From Desulfatirhabdium butyrativorans DSM 18734 (GTDB taxonomy: Bacteria; Desulfobacterota; Desulfobacteria; Desulfobacterales; Desulfatirhabdiaceae), in assembly GCF_000429925.1 (NCBI RefSeq), contig NZ_AUCU01000019.1, forward strand, positions 1 through 52,533: 52,533 bases of DNA, in the 5' to 3' direction. The translations under genes were made by a program, and so were the position numbers. The notes under the pieces are model-generated. The model was given only the letters and a program-made list of their open reading frames with translations, was not told the origin of the DNA and searched no databases. This document shows, piece after piece, positions 42,771 through 50,776 of the stretch; within the stretch, counting starts at the first letter, position 1; each line of letters opens with the position of its first letter.

Positions 42771-43871
42771 ATGGGTTTTTTCAAAAAATCATCGAAGGAT
42801 CCGGATTCGGTTGATGTCGAATCGTTGCAGGCGTCGCTTGAGGAGCATCGGGCAAGAACGCAATCCTTGATCCATGTATGTAAATCGCTGCTTTTCTTTC
42901 TGAAGGATTTTCCGCTCGATATCTCCGAAATAGAAACCGATGGTTTCCGAAAAATCCTGGATGATGTTTCAGCACATGTGGAGCAGGAGCAGCCGGGGGC
43001 TGTCATTGAAGCGGTTTTCGGTGCTGCCAAACTTCCCATCGCCCGGTTTATCGAGAAAGAAAAGGCCTATCTTCTGGAAAAGGAAAAGGAACTCAAAAAT
43101 ATCATCGAGTTGCTGCGTTCAGCCCTGACGGATTTCATGGGAGAAACGCAGACCTTCAATTCCCGGATCTACGAACAGAATGTGCGCATGGAGGCCATTA
43201 CCCAGCTTGATGATATCCGCAAGATCAAGGAGAGCCTGCAAACCGAGGTTGCAAACATGAAACGGACCATTCAGGAAAAGCAGGAAACCGATTCGAAACG
43301 GATCGAAACGCTCTCCCGGGAAGTGGTCAGTCTCAAGTCGAACTTGGAGGAAGCACAGGCGGCCGCTAGCCTCGATGCGTTGACGGGTGCGTACAATCGA
43401 CTGTCTTTCGATACGAAGATTCAATGGTGCATCGAGAAGAATGCGGTGATTCGGGAACCGCTATCCCTGCTGATGTGTGATCTGGACGATTTCAAGAAAA
43501 TCAACGATTCCTATGGCCACATTACCGGGGACAGGGTGCTGAAGGGCTTTGTTCTGGAGTGCAAGGGATTTTTTCGCAACAATGATTTCATTGCCCGGTT
43601 CGGTGGCGAAGAATTTGCGATTTTGCTGCCCGGGATGCCTCTGAAAAAAGCGCTGAAACGGGGCAAGGAATTGTGTAACTCCCTGGCATCCAAACAGTAT
43701 CTGATCGATGCATCGAAGCCGGACCAAAAGCTTGCGTTTACCGTCAGTATCGGTGTCAGTGAATTGAAAAAGGATGATACGGTCGCTTCCTTCATCGATC
43801 GGGCGGATAAAGCATTGTATCGGGCGAAACGCAGCGGAAAAAACCAGGCTGTTTCGGAAAAGGATATGTAG
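42771..43871 (+). CDS. Diguanylate cyclase (GGDEF) with coiled-coil N-terminus
   Basis: This is a 366-residue protein. Residues ~1-90 are an unrecognised helical domain. ~95-205 are a long coiled coil (LEKEKELKNIIELL, REVVSLKSNLEEAQ). ~205-360 is the GGDEF domain: DALTGAYNRLSFD, CDLDDFKKINDSYGH, RFGGEEFAILLPG with GGEEF at 278-282, and the inhibitory I-site RNND at 269-272. It makes c-di-GMP from two GTP and should be subject to product inhibition. No membrane segment is seen, so it is likely cytosolic. The third gene of the c-di-GMP trio. Its stop codon overlaps a family-1 repeat. Confidence 0.9.
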   Translation: MGFFKKSSKDPDSVDVESLQASLEEHRARTQSLIHVCKSLLFFLKDFPLDISEIETDGFRKILDDVSAHVEQEQPGAVIEAVFGAAKLPIARFIEKEKAYLLEKEKELKNIIELLRSALTDFMGETQTFNSRIYEQNVRMEAITQLDDIRKIKESLQTEVANMKRTIQEKQETDSKRIETLSREVVSLKSNLEEAQAAASLDALTGAYNRLSFDTKIQWCIEKNAVIREPLSLLMCDLDDFKKINDSYGHITGDRVLKGFVLECKGFFRNNDFIARFGGEEFAILLPGMPLKKALKRGKELCNSLASKQYLIDASKPDQKLAFTVSIGVSELKKDDTVASFIDRADKALYRAKRSGKNQAVSEKDM

Positions 43872-43939
43872 TGCCTGAACGGAAAACTCCTATTCGGAGC
43901 AGCGCGCCGCCTGAGGGCAGGAAATTTTGCGATACAGCG
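43871..43939. repeat. Family-1 element, copy D (left half only)
   Basis: GTGCCTGAACGGAAAACTCC starts on the last base of the GGDEF stop codon and continues through the GAGCAGCGCGCCGCCTGAGGGC core to TTTTGCGATACAGCG. The right half is absent. The remaining part of the 364-base gap (43940-44235) holds hairpins of the TCGTCCCGGCGGAAGCCGGG type, the family-3 composite, and no gene. Confidence 0.7.
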
Positions 43940-44035
43940 GGTGGTGTGGCCCGTCGTCCCGGCGGAAGCCGGGGGCAGGGCAGTCATACCCCCGCATTCG
44001 CAAAACTGGATTCCGGCTTTTCGTCGGAATTCCCC

Positions 44036-44143
44036 TTGCAACCCGGGTTTCACCCCGGTTAATGAAAGTCGCAGGAGCAAGCTACAAAAAATAGGAGCCA
44101 TCCGCTTTCTTCTGACTTCTGACTTCTGACTCCTGACTCCTGA
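44036..44143. repeat. Family-3 composite repeat, second copy (inverted)
   Basis: It contains, in opposite order and orientation to 23821-23941, a degenerate CCGGGTTTCACCCCGG hairpin, AATGAAAGTCGCAGGAGC, AAGCTACAAAAAATAGGAGCC, CCGCTTTCTTC and a TCTGACTTCTGACTCC array. The shared single-copy part is nearly identical between copies, whereas the hairpin has diverged. Confidence 0.7.
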
Positions 44144-44235
44144 TATTCGACTTTCGTCGGAATGATGCCCCAAGGGTTCCGCTGGAATGACGGCCGGATT
44201 TTCATGCCAGAAGGTGTGGACATCAGCATGATCCT

Positions 44236-45513
44236 TTATCTTGCCCGATCGGTTTCCGGTTCGGGTCGTGTCAGCATTCGAATGATATAGTAGCCGACTG
44301 GAACACCGACAACCATTCCCCAGATACCAAAGAACCGCTCACCGATCAGCAGCAGAATCAAAACAAGAATTGGATGGACATGTAATACATTTCCCGTGAT
44401 GTTGGGGTTGAGGCCGTAGGCTTCGATGGTGTGCACCCCGATGATTAAGGCGATCAATTTCATCACGAGGGGCATTCCGCCCGCCTGAATGCCGAAGATG
44501 ATAATGGGAATGGAGCTCAGGAACGTTCCCAGAATGGGTATGAAACCGCAGAAAAAGACGATAATGGTGATCAGGGCGATATTGGGAACCTGAAAAAACC
44601 AAATCCCCACGAATGTCAGGATGGTGTTGCAGGTTGCGATCAATGCCTGCGCTGTAAACGCCTTTCCGAGAATATCGGCAAAGGCCATCAGATGCGGCGC
44701 CGTTCCGAGATAAAAGGTCCGGATGCGGCTGTTCTCCAACATCCGGATAGTGGCTGCGATGCGTTCCCAGTCCATTACGAGGATGAAGGAAAAGATGATC
44801 GCCAACAGCAGGGTGATGAGAATTTCCCAACAAATCCGGACGACATAGAGCATGCCCTGCAGGACCTGAGGCAAGGCGGATTTAATGCCTTTTGCCGTTT
44901 CCGTTTTGACGACTTCCACCATTGCCGTAAATTCTTTCGAATCGATGAGGTACTGCGCCCTCTGATCGCCCAGCACGCCGACAGCGAATGTGTGGATGAA
45001 CTTGTTGACCTTCTCGCGGATTTGTTGCTCGCCTCCGCTTGCCATATCCGTGATCAGGCGGTTCGATTCGATGATCAGTTTGGGCGTGATCCAGGTGCCG
45101 ATGGCGGCAAGAATTGTGACGAACATCAGAAAGACAATGACCGTGGTGAATTTGTAGCCGATATGAAACCGGCCAACGGCGTAGAGAATGATGCGTCGGG
45201 TGATATGGGTGATCAGGAACGTCTCGAAAATGAGGAGAAAAAAGGATTTTAATAGATAGAAGGTACCGGTCAGCAGCGTCCAGAAAGCGAGGCTTTCCCA
45301 GTTTTGAATGAACCACCGGCTGAGACTGGTTGGTTGCTGAAGGCAGCTCCGGTCTTCTGAAATCGGGCCACCGGGCTTTTCAGCATCCGTTTTTTGGATC
45401 ATGGTCGTTGCATCATGTTTAGGCGGTTTCAAGGCCAGGCCTTCCTGTGATGTGGGGTTTGATGGCGCAAGCGGGATGGTCTCACAACAAGGTCGAATGG
45501 CATGCGCTCGCAT
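44236..45513 (-). CDS. AI-2E family transporter (PerM-like permease)
   Basis: This is a protein of up to 425 residues with about eight membrane spans (FWTLLTGTFYLLKSFFLLIF, VIVFLMFVTILAAIGTWI, and others). Family traits include a long soluble insertion after the third span (ITDMASGGEQQIREKVNKF) and the C-terminal half FVGIWFFQVPNIALITIIVFF, FIPILGTFLSSIPII and LNPNITGNVLHVHP. Members export signals, indole-3-acetate or sodium/protons depending on the species, so the substrate is open. The start is uncertain: the ATG at 45513 gives a long, unconserved-looking N-terminus, and the ATG at 45402 is an alternative. Neither has a good ribosome site. Confidence 0.8.
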   Translation of the reverse strand: MRAHAIRPCCETIPLAPSNPTSQEGLALKPPKHDATTMIQKTDAEKPGGPISEDRSCLQQPTSLSRWFIQNWESLAFWTLLTGTFYLLKSFFLLIFETFLITHITRRIILYAVGRFHIGYKFTTVIVFLMFVTILAAIGTWITPKLIIESNRLITDMASGGEQQIREKVNKFIHTFAVGVLGDQRAQYLIDSKEFTAMVEVVKTETAKGIKSALPQVLQGMLYVVRICWEILITLLLAIIFSFILVMDWERIAATIRMLENSRIRTFYLGTAPHLMAFADILGKAFTAQALIATCNTILTFVGIWFFQVPNIALITIIVFFCGFIPILGTFLSSIPIIIFGIQAGGMPLVMKLIALIIGVHTIEAYGLNPNITGNVLHVHPILVLILLLIGERFFGIWGMVVGVPVGYYIIRMLTRPEPETDRAR

Positions 45514-45656
45514 TCATCGGGCAAATTTTGTTCACGATGGGATCGAATGCGTTTGAATGAATCGGCTGTCTCCATTCTTGCCGTTTGATTTCGCCGGGGC
45601 GAAGAATTGTCGCAAAGACATCCGGATTGGTTCAGCCCGCGATCTTTTCCATCGAT

Positions 45657-46430
45657 TCATTGACGAAATTGGGCAATCTGCCTGGATATGGCCACCAGTT
45701 GCCCTGTTTCGTCCCACAGTTCCCCATCGGATTCGAGGAGACCGCAGGTGACAAAGCGGGTGCGAAAAATGGCCTTTAGGCAGATTCCTTGCGGTAGATT
45801 TCGGATATTGATCATCATTTCAAGAGTTGGCACCCAAGCCACCGGGCCCTGGGAGGCAAAAACAGGTGGCGGAAACGAATCCGCCATCAGGACGACAGCC
45901 TCCATGTCAATCGGTCTTCCATCCTTGAACCGGATCCATCCTTTCAGCTCTGATCGCTCCGAGGGTTCTCCTTTCATCCAACCTGCGCAAACCGGATCGA
46001 GACGAATATCCATTCGGTCAAACAATGTGTATTTGGGGATGGGTGGAAGCGCAATACATTTGTCGAAATCGGGAAGATTCAGCGGTTTTTTTTCATAGCG
46101 GGTCATACGGCATTCGGCAGGTGCAGTTGCAAAAGTGCCCATCATGCGAACGCGCTCGCTGCCATCCTGGATCAGCCTGGCGGCGATACGATCGAATCCC
46201 CTCGATTGGCTGACGATTTCCGTTTGCAGATCGATCGGACCCGGCATGCACCGGCTGATGAACGATGTGCTTAGGACGGGGGTGGCGGATTTCGTCGAAA
46301 TTTGGAGCATGGCCCGGGTCATCGTCGCCATGATATATCCGCCGTTGGGGATGCCGTTGATGGACCAGTTCGAGGTCAGGCAGGAGAAATCGCAGATTGC
46401 GGATTGCAGATCTTGATCGAATTCATACAT
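45657..46430 (-). CDS. Acyl-CoA thioesterase-like protein (double hotdog)
   Basis: This is a 257-residue protein. The first hotdog has the pattern SNWSINGIPNGGYIMATMTRAM, then STSFISRCMPGPIDLQTEI and GFDRIAARLIQDG. The second has GWIRFKDGRPIDMEAVVLMADSFPPPVF and TLEMMINIRNLP. This is the thioesterase family protein type related to TesB, which hydrolyses acyl-CoA. The ATG at 46430 is chosen over a TTG two codons earlier. It stands alone on the minus strand. Confidence 0.8.
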   Translation of the reverse strand: MYEFDQDLQSAICDFSCLTSNWSINGIPNGGYIMATMTRAMLQISTKSATPVLSTSFISRCMPGPIDLQTEIVSQSRGFDRIAARLIQDGSERVRMMGTFATAPAECRMTRYEKKPLNLPDFDKCIALPPIPKYTLFDRMDIRLDPVCAGWMKGEPSERSELKGWIRFKDGRPIDMEAVVLMADSFPPPVFASQGPVAWVPTLEMMINIRNLPQGICLKAIFRTRFVTCGLLESDGELWDETGQLVAISRQIAQFRQ

Positions 46431-46435
46431 AAACA

Positions 46436-46738
46436 ATGCTCCAATCGTTGAACATGAAAAAGCCTATGGTGGTGAAGCTGCGCTCGGTAATCGTCGGGAA
46501 ACGATTTTACACGATTCCAGGGGGATCACGAAAGAAAAATCACCTGAATCGGGCTGCACAGCAAAAGCGATCCGTCCCCCGTACCCAGACTTTGCAACAG
46601 CAGGCAATGGTGATTGGGGTGGTATTCTCGCGATATCCGCAATATCGAAGCCTCATCCAGAAGGTTATCATTGACCGGAAACCCGGTTTTGTGTCAATGG
46701 TAAACAGTTTCAGGAAGCGGTTTCCTGGGCCGGGATGA
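46436..46738 (+). CDS. Small hypothetical basic protein, doubtful
   Basis: This is a 100-residue frame, rich in Arg, Lys and Gln, with no recognised motif and no clear ribosome site. Its TGA overlaps the ATG of the methyltransferase (ATGA, 46735-46738), the kind of overlap seen in coupled genes, and that is the only real argument for it. It occupies the whole gap between the divergent thioesterase and methyltransferase genes, which should also contain their promoters. It may therefore be a chance frame. Confidence 0.25.
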   Translation: MLQSLNMKKPMVVKLRSVIVGKRFYTIPGGSRKKNHLNRAAQQKRSVPRTQTLQQQAMVIGVVFSRYPQYRSLIQKVIIDRKPGFVSMVNSFRKRFPGPG

Positions 46739-47472
46739 AACAGGGGAGCGGGTTTGAATCGATGGAATCACCAGTGTCACAGGAATTCGATGCGTTTGCG
46801 GATACTTACCGAAGGATTCATTCCGAAAATGTCAAAATCTCGGGAGCCGATTCCGCCTATTTCTCACGCCACAAGCTCATGGAAATCAAACGGGAGGAGG
46901 GGACAGGGACCGTCGATTTCCTTGATTTCGGTTGCGGCGACGGCATGCTCGCCTCCTTTTTCAATGACATATTTCCGGGGTCTCGCTATACGGGGTTCGA
47001 TATTTCACCGGAGAGCATCCGGGTGGCTTGCGATAGGAAGCTATGCGGATGCCACTTTGTTACCGGAAACCCGTCGGATGAACTTCCTTTTCAAGAGGCT
47101 TCCTTTGATGTGGTGCTGGTTTCCTGCGTGTTTCACCACATTCCGGTAACCTGTTGGGCGGAAACGATCGGCCGGCTGAAGCGTGTGTTGCGAAAGGGCG
47201 GCAGACTTTACATTTTCGAACACAATCCGCTCAATCCCGTGACTCGTCATATCGTTTCCACATGCGTATTCGACAGAAACGCGGTGCTGGTGTGGCCGAG
47301 GCGCATGATTCGCCTGCTCAAGGAAAACGGTCTGGAAGCGGATCGGGAACGCTATGTGCTGTTTTTCCCAAGGTTGCGCCTGCTGAATCGGCTGCTGGCC
47401 TTCGAACCTTGGCTGGCGTGGCTTCCGTTGGGTGCGCAGTACTACATTCGGGCGGATCGTATACACGACTGA
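46735..47472 (+). CDS. SAM-dependent methyltransferase, class I
   Basis: This is a 245-residue protein. Motif I is FLDFGCGDGMLASFF, followed by YTGFDISPESIRVA, SFDVVLVSCVFHHIP and RVLRKGGRLYIFEHNP, the usual class I order (Methyltransf_11/25 type). The C-terminal quarter (FPRLRLLNRLLAFEPWLAWL) is hydrophobic, as in some lipid- or quinone-methylating members, but the substrate is not determined. The start could be the ATG at 46735 or at 46762. Confidence 0.82.
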   Translation: MKQGSGFESMESPVSQEFDAFADTYRRIHSENVKISGADSAYFSRHKLMEIKREEGTGTVDFLDFGCGDGMLASFFNDIFPGSRYTGFDISPESIRVACDRKLCGCHFVTGNPSDELPFQEASFDVVLVSCVFHHIPVTCWAETIGRLKRVLRKGGRLYIFEHNPLNPVTRHIVSTCVFDRNAVLVWPRRMIRLLKENGLEADRERYVLFFPRLRLLNRLLAFEPWLAWLPLGAQYYIRADRIHD

Positions 47473-47589
47473 AGAATCCGGAAAATGCAAGGGCGCTGTC
47501 GTGAAAGCGTCCTCGTTGACACCACAAAGGGGATTCCCTATGATACCCCAATTTTGATGATCCCGTCTTGTTGTCGTGCAAATAAGTTA

Positions 47590-47672
47590 GTGCCTGAACG
47601 AAAAACCCCTATTTAGAGCAGTGCGCCGCCTGCGGGCAGGTTGTACCCCAAACGGGTTTTCCGTTCAGGAAC
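47590..47672. repeat. 83-bp family-1 element, copy E, with 7-bp flanking direct repeats
   Basis: The left end GTGCCTGAACGAAAAACCCC and right end GGGTTTTCCGTTCAGGAAC flank the GTGCGCCGCCTGCGGGCAGG core. The 7-mer AAGTTAG lies at 47584-47590 and again at 47673-47679, directly next to the ends. This is the second copy with a perfect candidate target-site duplication. Elsewhere in the 521-base gap 47473-47993, 47754-47776 is an ATTCCGGCTTTCGCCGGAAT hairpin. No gene is seen. Confidence 0.8.
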
Positions 47673-47993
47673 AAGTTAGTAGGCAGTGAAGCCCCTCACC
47701 CCGGCAAAAGCTTGGGTCCAGACACTGTCCGTAATCCGCAATCGAAGGGCTGGATTCCGGCTTTCGCCGGAATGACGACCCGAGACTGCGATTGGCATGA
47801 CGGGTTGGTTATTCATATCCGGGGGCAGCGACACCGCCATGAGCATTATCGTCAAAATTCAAGGCCTGGAAAAGGGGCGGATAGCGATGGCCGAATTCCG
47901 GATAATGAGCCTGTATAACTTGAAACCGATTGGCTCGAAATCGTAGTTGCTTCTACTCTGATATCACCTGGATGCTGACGGAGGAAACGCCCG

Positions 47994-49169
47994 ATGGGTC
48001 GAATCATGATTATTGGCGCCGGCGGAGTCGGCGGGGTTGTCATTCATAAATGTGCGCAACTGCCTGAGGTATTCACCGAGATTCTGGTAGCCAGCCGGAC
48101 TCTTGAAAAATGCAAGGCCATTCAGGAACAACTGCCAAGGCCGATCCAGATCGCCCAGGTCGATGCGGACAACACGAAGGAAGTCGTCGGGCTGATTCGG
48201 CAGTTTCATCCCGATCTTGTCGTGAATGTGGCTCTCCCGTATCAGGATCTCACCATCATGGATGCATGCCTCGAAACCGGTGTGGATTACCTCGATACCG
48301 CCAATTACGAGCCCCGGGATGAGGCAAAGTTCTGCTACAAATGGCAGTGGGATTATCAGGAGCGTTTCCAGGAAAGAGGCATCATGGCTCTTCTGGGCTG
48401 CGGTTTCGATCCCGGTGTCACCAACGTGTTCTGTGCCTATGCTTTGAAGCATCATTTCGATGAAATTCACACCGTAGACATCATGGACTGCAATGCCGGA
48501 GATCACGGCCACCCGTTTGCCACCAATTTCAACCCGGAGATCAACATCCGGGAAGTCACCCAAAAGGGGAAATATTACGAAAACGGCGAATGGATCGAAA
48601 CCGATCCGCTCAGTGTGCACAAGACCTTCGATTTTCCGGAAATCGGTCCCCGGGAAATGTATCTGATGTATCACGAGGAAATGGAATCGCTCGTCAAGCA
48701 TATTCCCGGCATCCGCAGGATGCGCTTCTGGATGACCTTCGGGCAGGAATACCTTACCCATCTGCGGGTGCTGCAGAATGTGGGGATGACCCGGATCGAT
48801 CCGGTGCGCTTTCAGGGGGTGGATATCATTCCGCTGCAATTCCTGAAGGCGCTTTTGCCGGAACCTTCGAGTCTTGGTGAAAATTACCGGGGAAAAACCA
48901 ACATCGGCTGTATGATCACCGGGGTGAAAGGGGGCAGGGAGCGGACTTATTATGTATACAATGTCTGCGATCATGCCGCGTGCTACCGGGAAATCAAGGC
49001 TCAGGCCATTTCCTATACGACGGGGGTTCCTGCGATGATCGGCGCCAAGATGATTCTGAGCGGGACATGGAAAGGCGCCGGGGTATTCAACGTCGAGCAA
49101 TTCGATCCCGATCCCTTTATGGAAGACCTCAACCGGTACGGACTGCAATGGATCGAGAAGTTTTTGTAA
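47994..49169 (+). CDS. Carboxynorspermidine synthase (saccharopine dehydrogenase family)
   Basis: This is a 391-residue protein. The N-terminal NADP site is RIMIIGAGGVGGVVIHKC, followed by EILVASRTLEKCKAI, DANFD-like QVDADNTKEVV, NVALPYQDLTIMDACLETG, DYLDTANYEP, ALLGCGFDPGVTNVFCAYA and DGGDHGHPF-like NAGDHGHPFATNF. It condenses diaminopropane or putrescine with aspartate semialdehyde to a carboxylated polyamine, the first step of the carboxynorspermidine/carboxyspermidine pathway. The ribosome site GGAGGAAACG is strong. Overlaps nspC by 22 bases, which clinches the pathway. Confidence 0.9.
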   Translation: MGRIMIIGAGGVGGVVIHKCAQLPEVFTEILVASRTLEKCKAIQEQLPRPIQIAQVDADNTKEVVGLIRQFHPDLVVNVALPYQDLTIMDACLETGVDYLDTANYEPRDEAKFCYKWQWDYQERFQERGIMALLGCGFDPGVTNVFCAYALKHHFDEIHTVDIMDCNAGDHGHPFATNFNPEINIREVTQKGKYYENGEWIETDPLSVHKTFDFPEIGPREMYLMYHEEMESLVKHIPGIRRMRFWMTFGQEYLTHLRVLQNVGMTRIDPVRFQGVDIIPLQFLKALLPEPSSLGENYRGKTNIGCMITGVKGGRERTYYVYNVCDHAACYREIKAQAISYTTGVPAMIGAKMILSGTWKGAGVFNVEQFDPDPFMEDLNRYGLQWIEKFL

Positions 49170-50293
49170 ATCCCCGCATCCCGTCGCCCTGCTATGTCGT
49201 CTCCGAAAAGCTGATCCGACGGAATCTGGCCATACTGGATGACGTGCAGAAACGAACGGGCGCAAAAATCCTGCTGGCGCTCAAAGGGTTTGCGATGTTC
49301 AGCCTGTTCCCCGGCATCCGGGAAGTGTTGCACGGTGTGGCCGCTTCTTCGGTGGATGAGGCCCGCCTGGGGTTTGAGGAATTCGGCCGTTCCGTGCATA
49401 CCTGCGGCCCGGCCTATCCAGATGGCGATATGCCGGAGCTGCTGCGCTTCAGCGATCATATCGTCTTTAACTCCTTTTCCCAATGGAAGCGATTCCGCAG
49501 GCAGCTCCTCGATTTTCCGAAGCCGGTTCGTGCGGGAATCCGGATCAATCCCCAACATTCCGAAGTGAAAGTGCCGATCTACGATCCCTGCGGGCCGTGC
49601 TCCCGGCTTGGGGTCGTCAGGAGCCAATTCGAGCCGGAATCGCTCGATGGCATCACGGGCCTGCATTTCCATACGCTGTGCGAGCTCAATGCCGACAGCC
49701 TTCAGCGAACGATTCAGGCCGTGGAGTCGCGTTTTGGCGATATCCTGCCGCGAATGGAATGGATCAATTTCGGGGGAGGCCATCACATTACCCGCCCGGA
49801 TTACGATGTCGATCTGCTTTGCCGCCTGATCCTGGCGTTCAGAGACGAGCACGGTCTTGAAATCTTTCTGGAGCCTGGGGAGGCGATAGCGCTGAACACC
49901 GGATTTCTGGTGGCCACCGTCCTCGATGTCATCCATAACGAGATGGACATCGCCATCCTGGATACATCCGCTTCGGCCCACATGCCCGATGTGATCGAGA
50001 TGCCCTACCGGCCGGAGATCATCGGGGCCGATCAACCGGGCGTATTGCCCCATACGTACCGTCTGGCCGGAATGACGTGTCTTGCCGGAGACGTGATCGG
50101 GGACTATTCTTTCGATACCCCGCTTTCGTCAGGTGATCGGCTGGTGTTTTGCGACATGGCGCATTATTCGATGGTCAAGAACAACACGTTCAACGGCATC
50201 CGCCTGCCGTCTATCGGTATTCTGCAAAGCGACGGCTCCTTCCGGCTGGTCAGACGCTTCGGATACGAGGATTATCGCGGCAGGCTTTCCTGA
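49148..50293 (+). CDS. nspC: Carboxynorspermidine/carboxyspermidine decarboxylase
   Basis: This is a 381-residue PLP protein of the alanine-racemase-fold decarboxylase group. PSPCYVVSEKLIRRNLAIL leads to the PLP lysine in KILLALKGFAMFSLFP. HTCGPAYPD, GLHFHTLCELNADSL, INFGGGHHITRPDYD, LEPGEAIALNTGFLVA and CLAGDVIGDYSF follow. It decarboxylates the product of the preceding enzyme to norspermidine or spermidine. The ATG at 49148 lies inside the previous gene. The two genes form a compact polyamine operon ended by a family-1 repeat. Confidence 0.93.
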   Translation: MDREVFVNPRIPSPCYVVSEKLIRRNLAILDDVQKRTGAKILLALKGFAMFSLFPGIREVLHGVAASSVDEARLGFEEFGRSVHTCGPAYPDGDMPELLRFSDHIVFNSFSQWKRFRRQLLDFPKPVRAGIRINPQHSEVKVPIYDPCGPCSRLGVVRSQFEPESLDGITGLHFHTLCELNADSLQRTIQAVESRFGDILPRMEWINFGGGHHITRPDYDVDLLCRLILAFRDEHGLEIFLEPGEAIALNTGFLVATVLDVIHNEMDIAILDTSASAHMPDVIEMPYRPEIIGADQPGVLPHTYRLAGMTCLAGDVIGDYSFDTPLSSGDRLVFCDMAHYSMVKNNTFNGIRLPSIGILQSDGSFRLVRRFGYEDYRGRLS

Positions 50294-50299
50294 TCGATA

Positions 50300-50381
50300 G
50301 TGCCTGAACGAAAAACCCTTATTCGGGGCAGCCTATCCTCCGGCTCAGGTTATATCCAAAATGGGTTTTCCGTTCAGGCAT
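50300..50381. repeat. 82-bp family-1 element, copy F
   Basis: GTGCCTGAACGAAAAACCC and GGGTTTTCCGTTCAGGCAT are the ends. The core here has changed to GGGGCAGCCTATCCTCCGG. It begins 6 bases after the nspC stop codon and ends 84 bases before the next gene. No clean flanking direct repeat is seen. Confidence 0.75.
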
Positions 50382-50465
50382 TAGATGATATTTTTGGACC
50401 AGAAATCTGTTCTTTCATGGATGGATTATCTTTGTTGCAGCCCAATCAATTCATAGGAGGCCATC

Positions 50466-50741
50466 ATGGCAGACAAATGGGAAGAGGTCATTTCATGTGC
50501 GATTTCCTGCTCACGGTGCAATGCAGGGTTGAAGCCCGAAGACCAGCGGATTCTGTCGGTCTACGATCATGAACCGATATGCCTGGCATGCAAGAAAGCG
50601 GAAGAAGCAAGACCGGATTATCCGGATGTTTCCCGCAATGCCATCGGTGAGTGCATGGATATTACGGAACTCAATTATACCGATCCCAAAGGGTATTGTT
50701 TTCATCATTTCTACCCCTATACCTGCAAAAAAACGGGCTGA
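50466..50741 (+). CDS. Small Cys-rich, zinc-ribbon-like protein of unknown function
   Basis: This is a 91-residue protein with a very good ribosome site (AGGAGGCCATC before ATG). The cysteine pairs C15-x2-C18 (CSRC) and C39-x2-C42 (CLAC) are spaced like a rubredoxin-type or zinc-ribbon knuckle. Further cysteines are at 11, 63, 78 and 87. It is otherwise acidic and soluble with no signal peptide. It is not assigned to a known family. It lies between nspC and a class IV aminotransferase, 35 bases before the latter, so co-transcription is likely. Confidence 0.75.
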   Translation: MADKWEEVISCAISCSRCNAGLKPEDQRILSVYDHEPICLACKKAEEARPDYPDVSRNAIGECMDITELNYTDPKGYCFHHFYPYTCKKTG

Positions 50742-50776
50742 GGGGCGTCGCTTTACGGAGCGAATCGGCTGGATTC

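Noticed and set aside
47964-49265. 433-codon open frame on the minus strand opposite the carboxynorspermidine genes
   Set aside because: It is a mirror frame of well-recognised genes, with no motif of its own.
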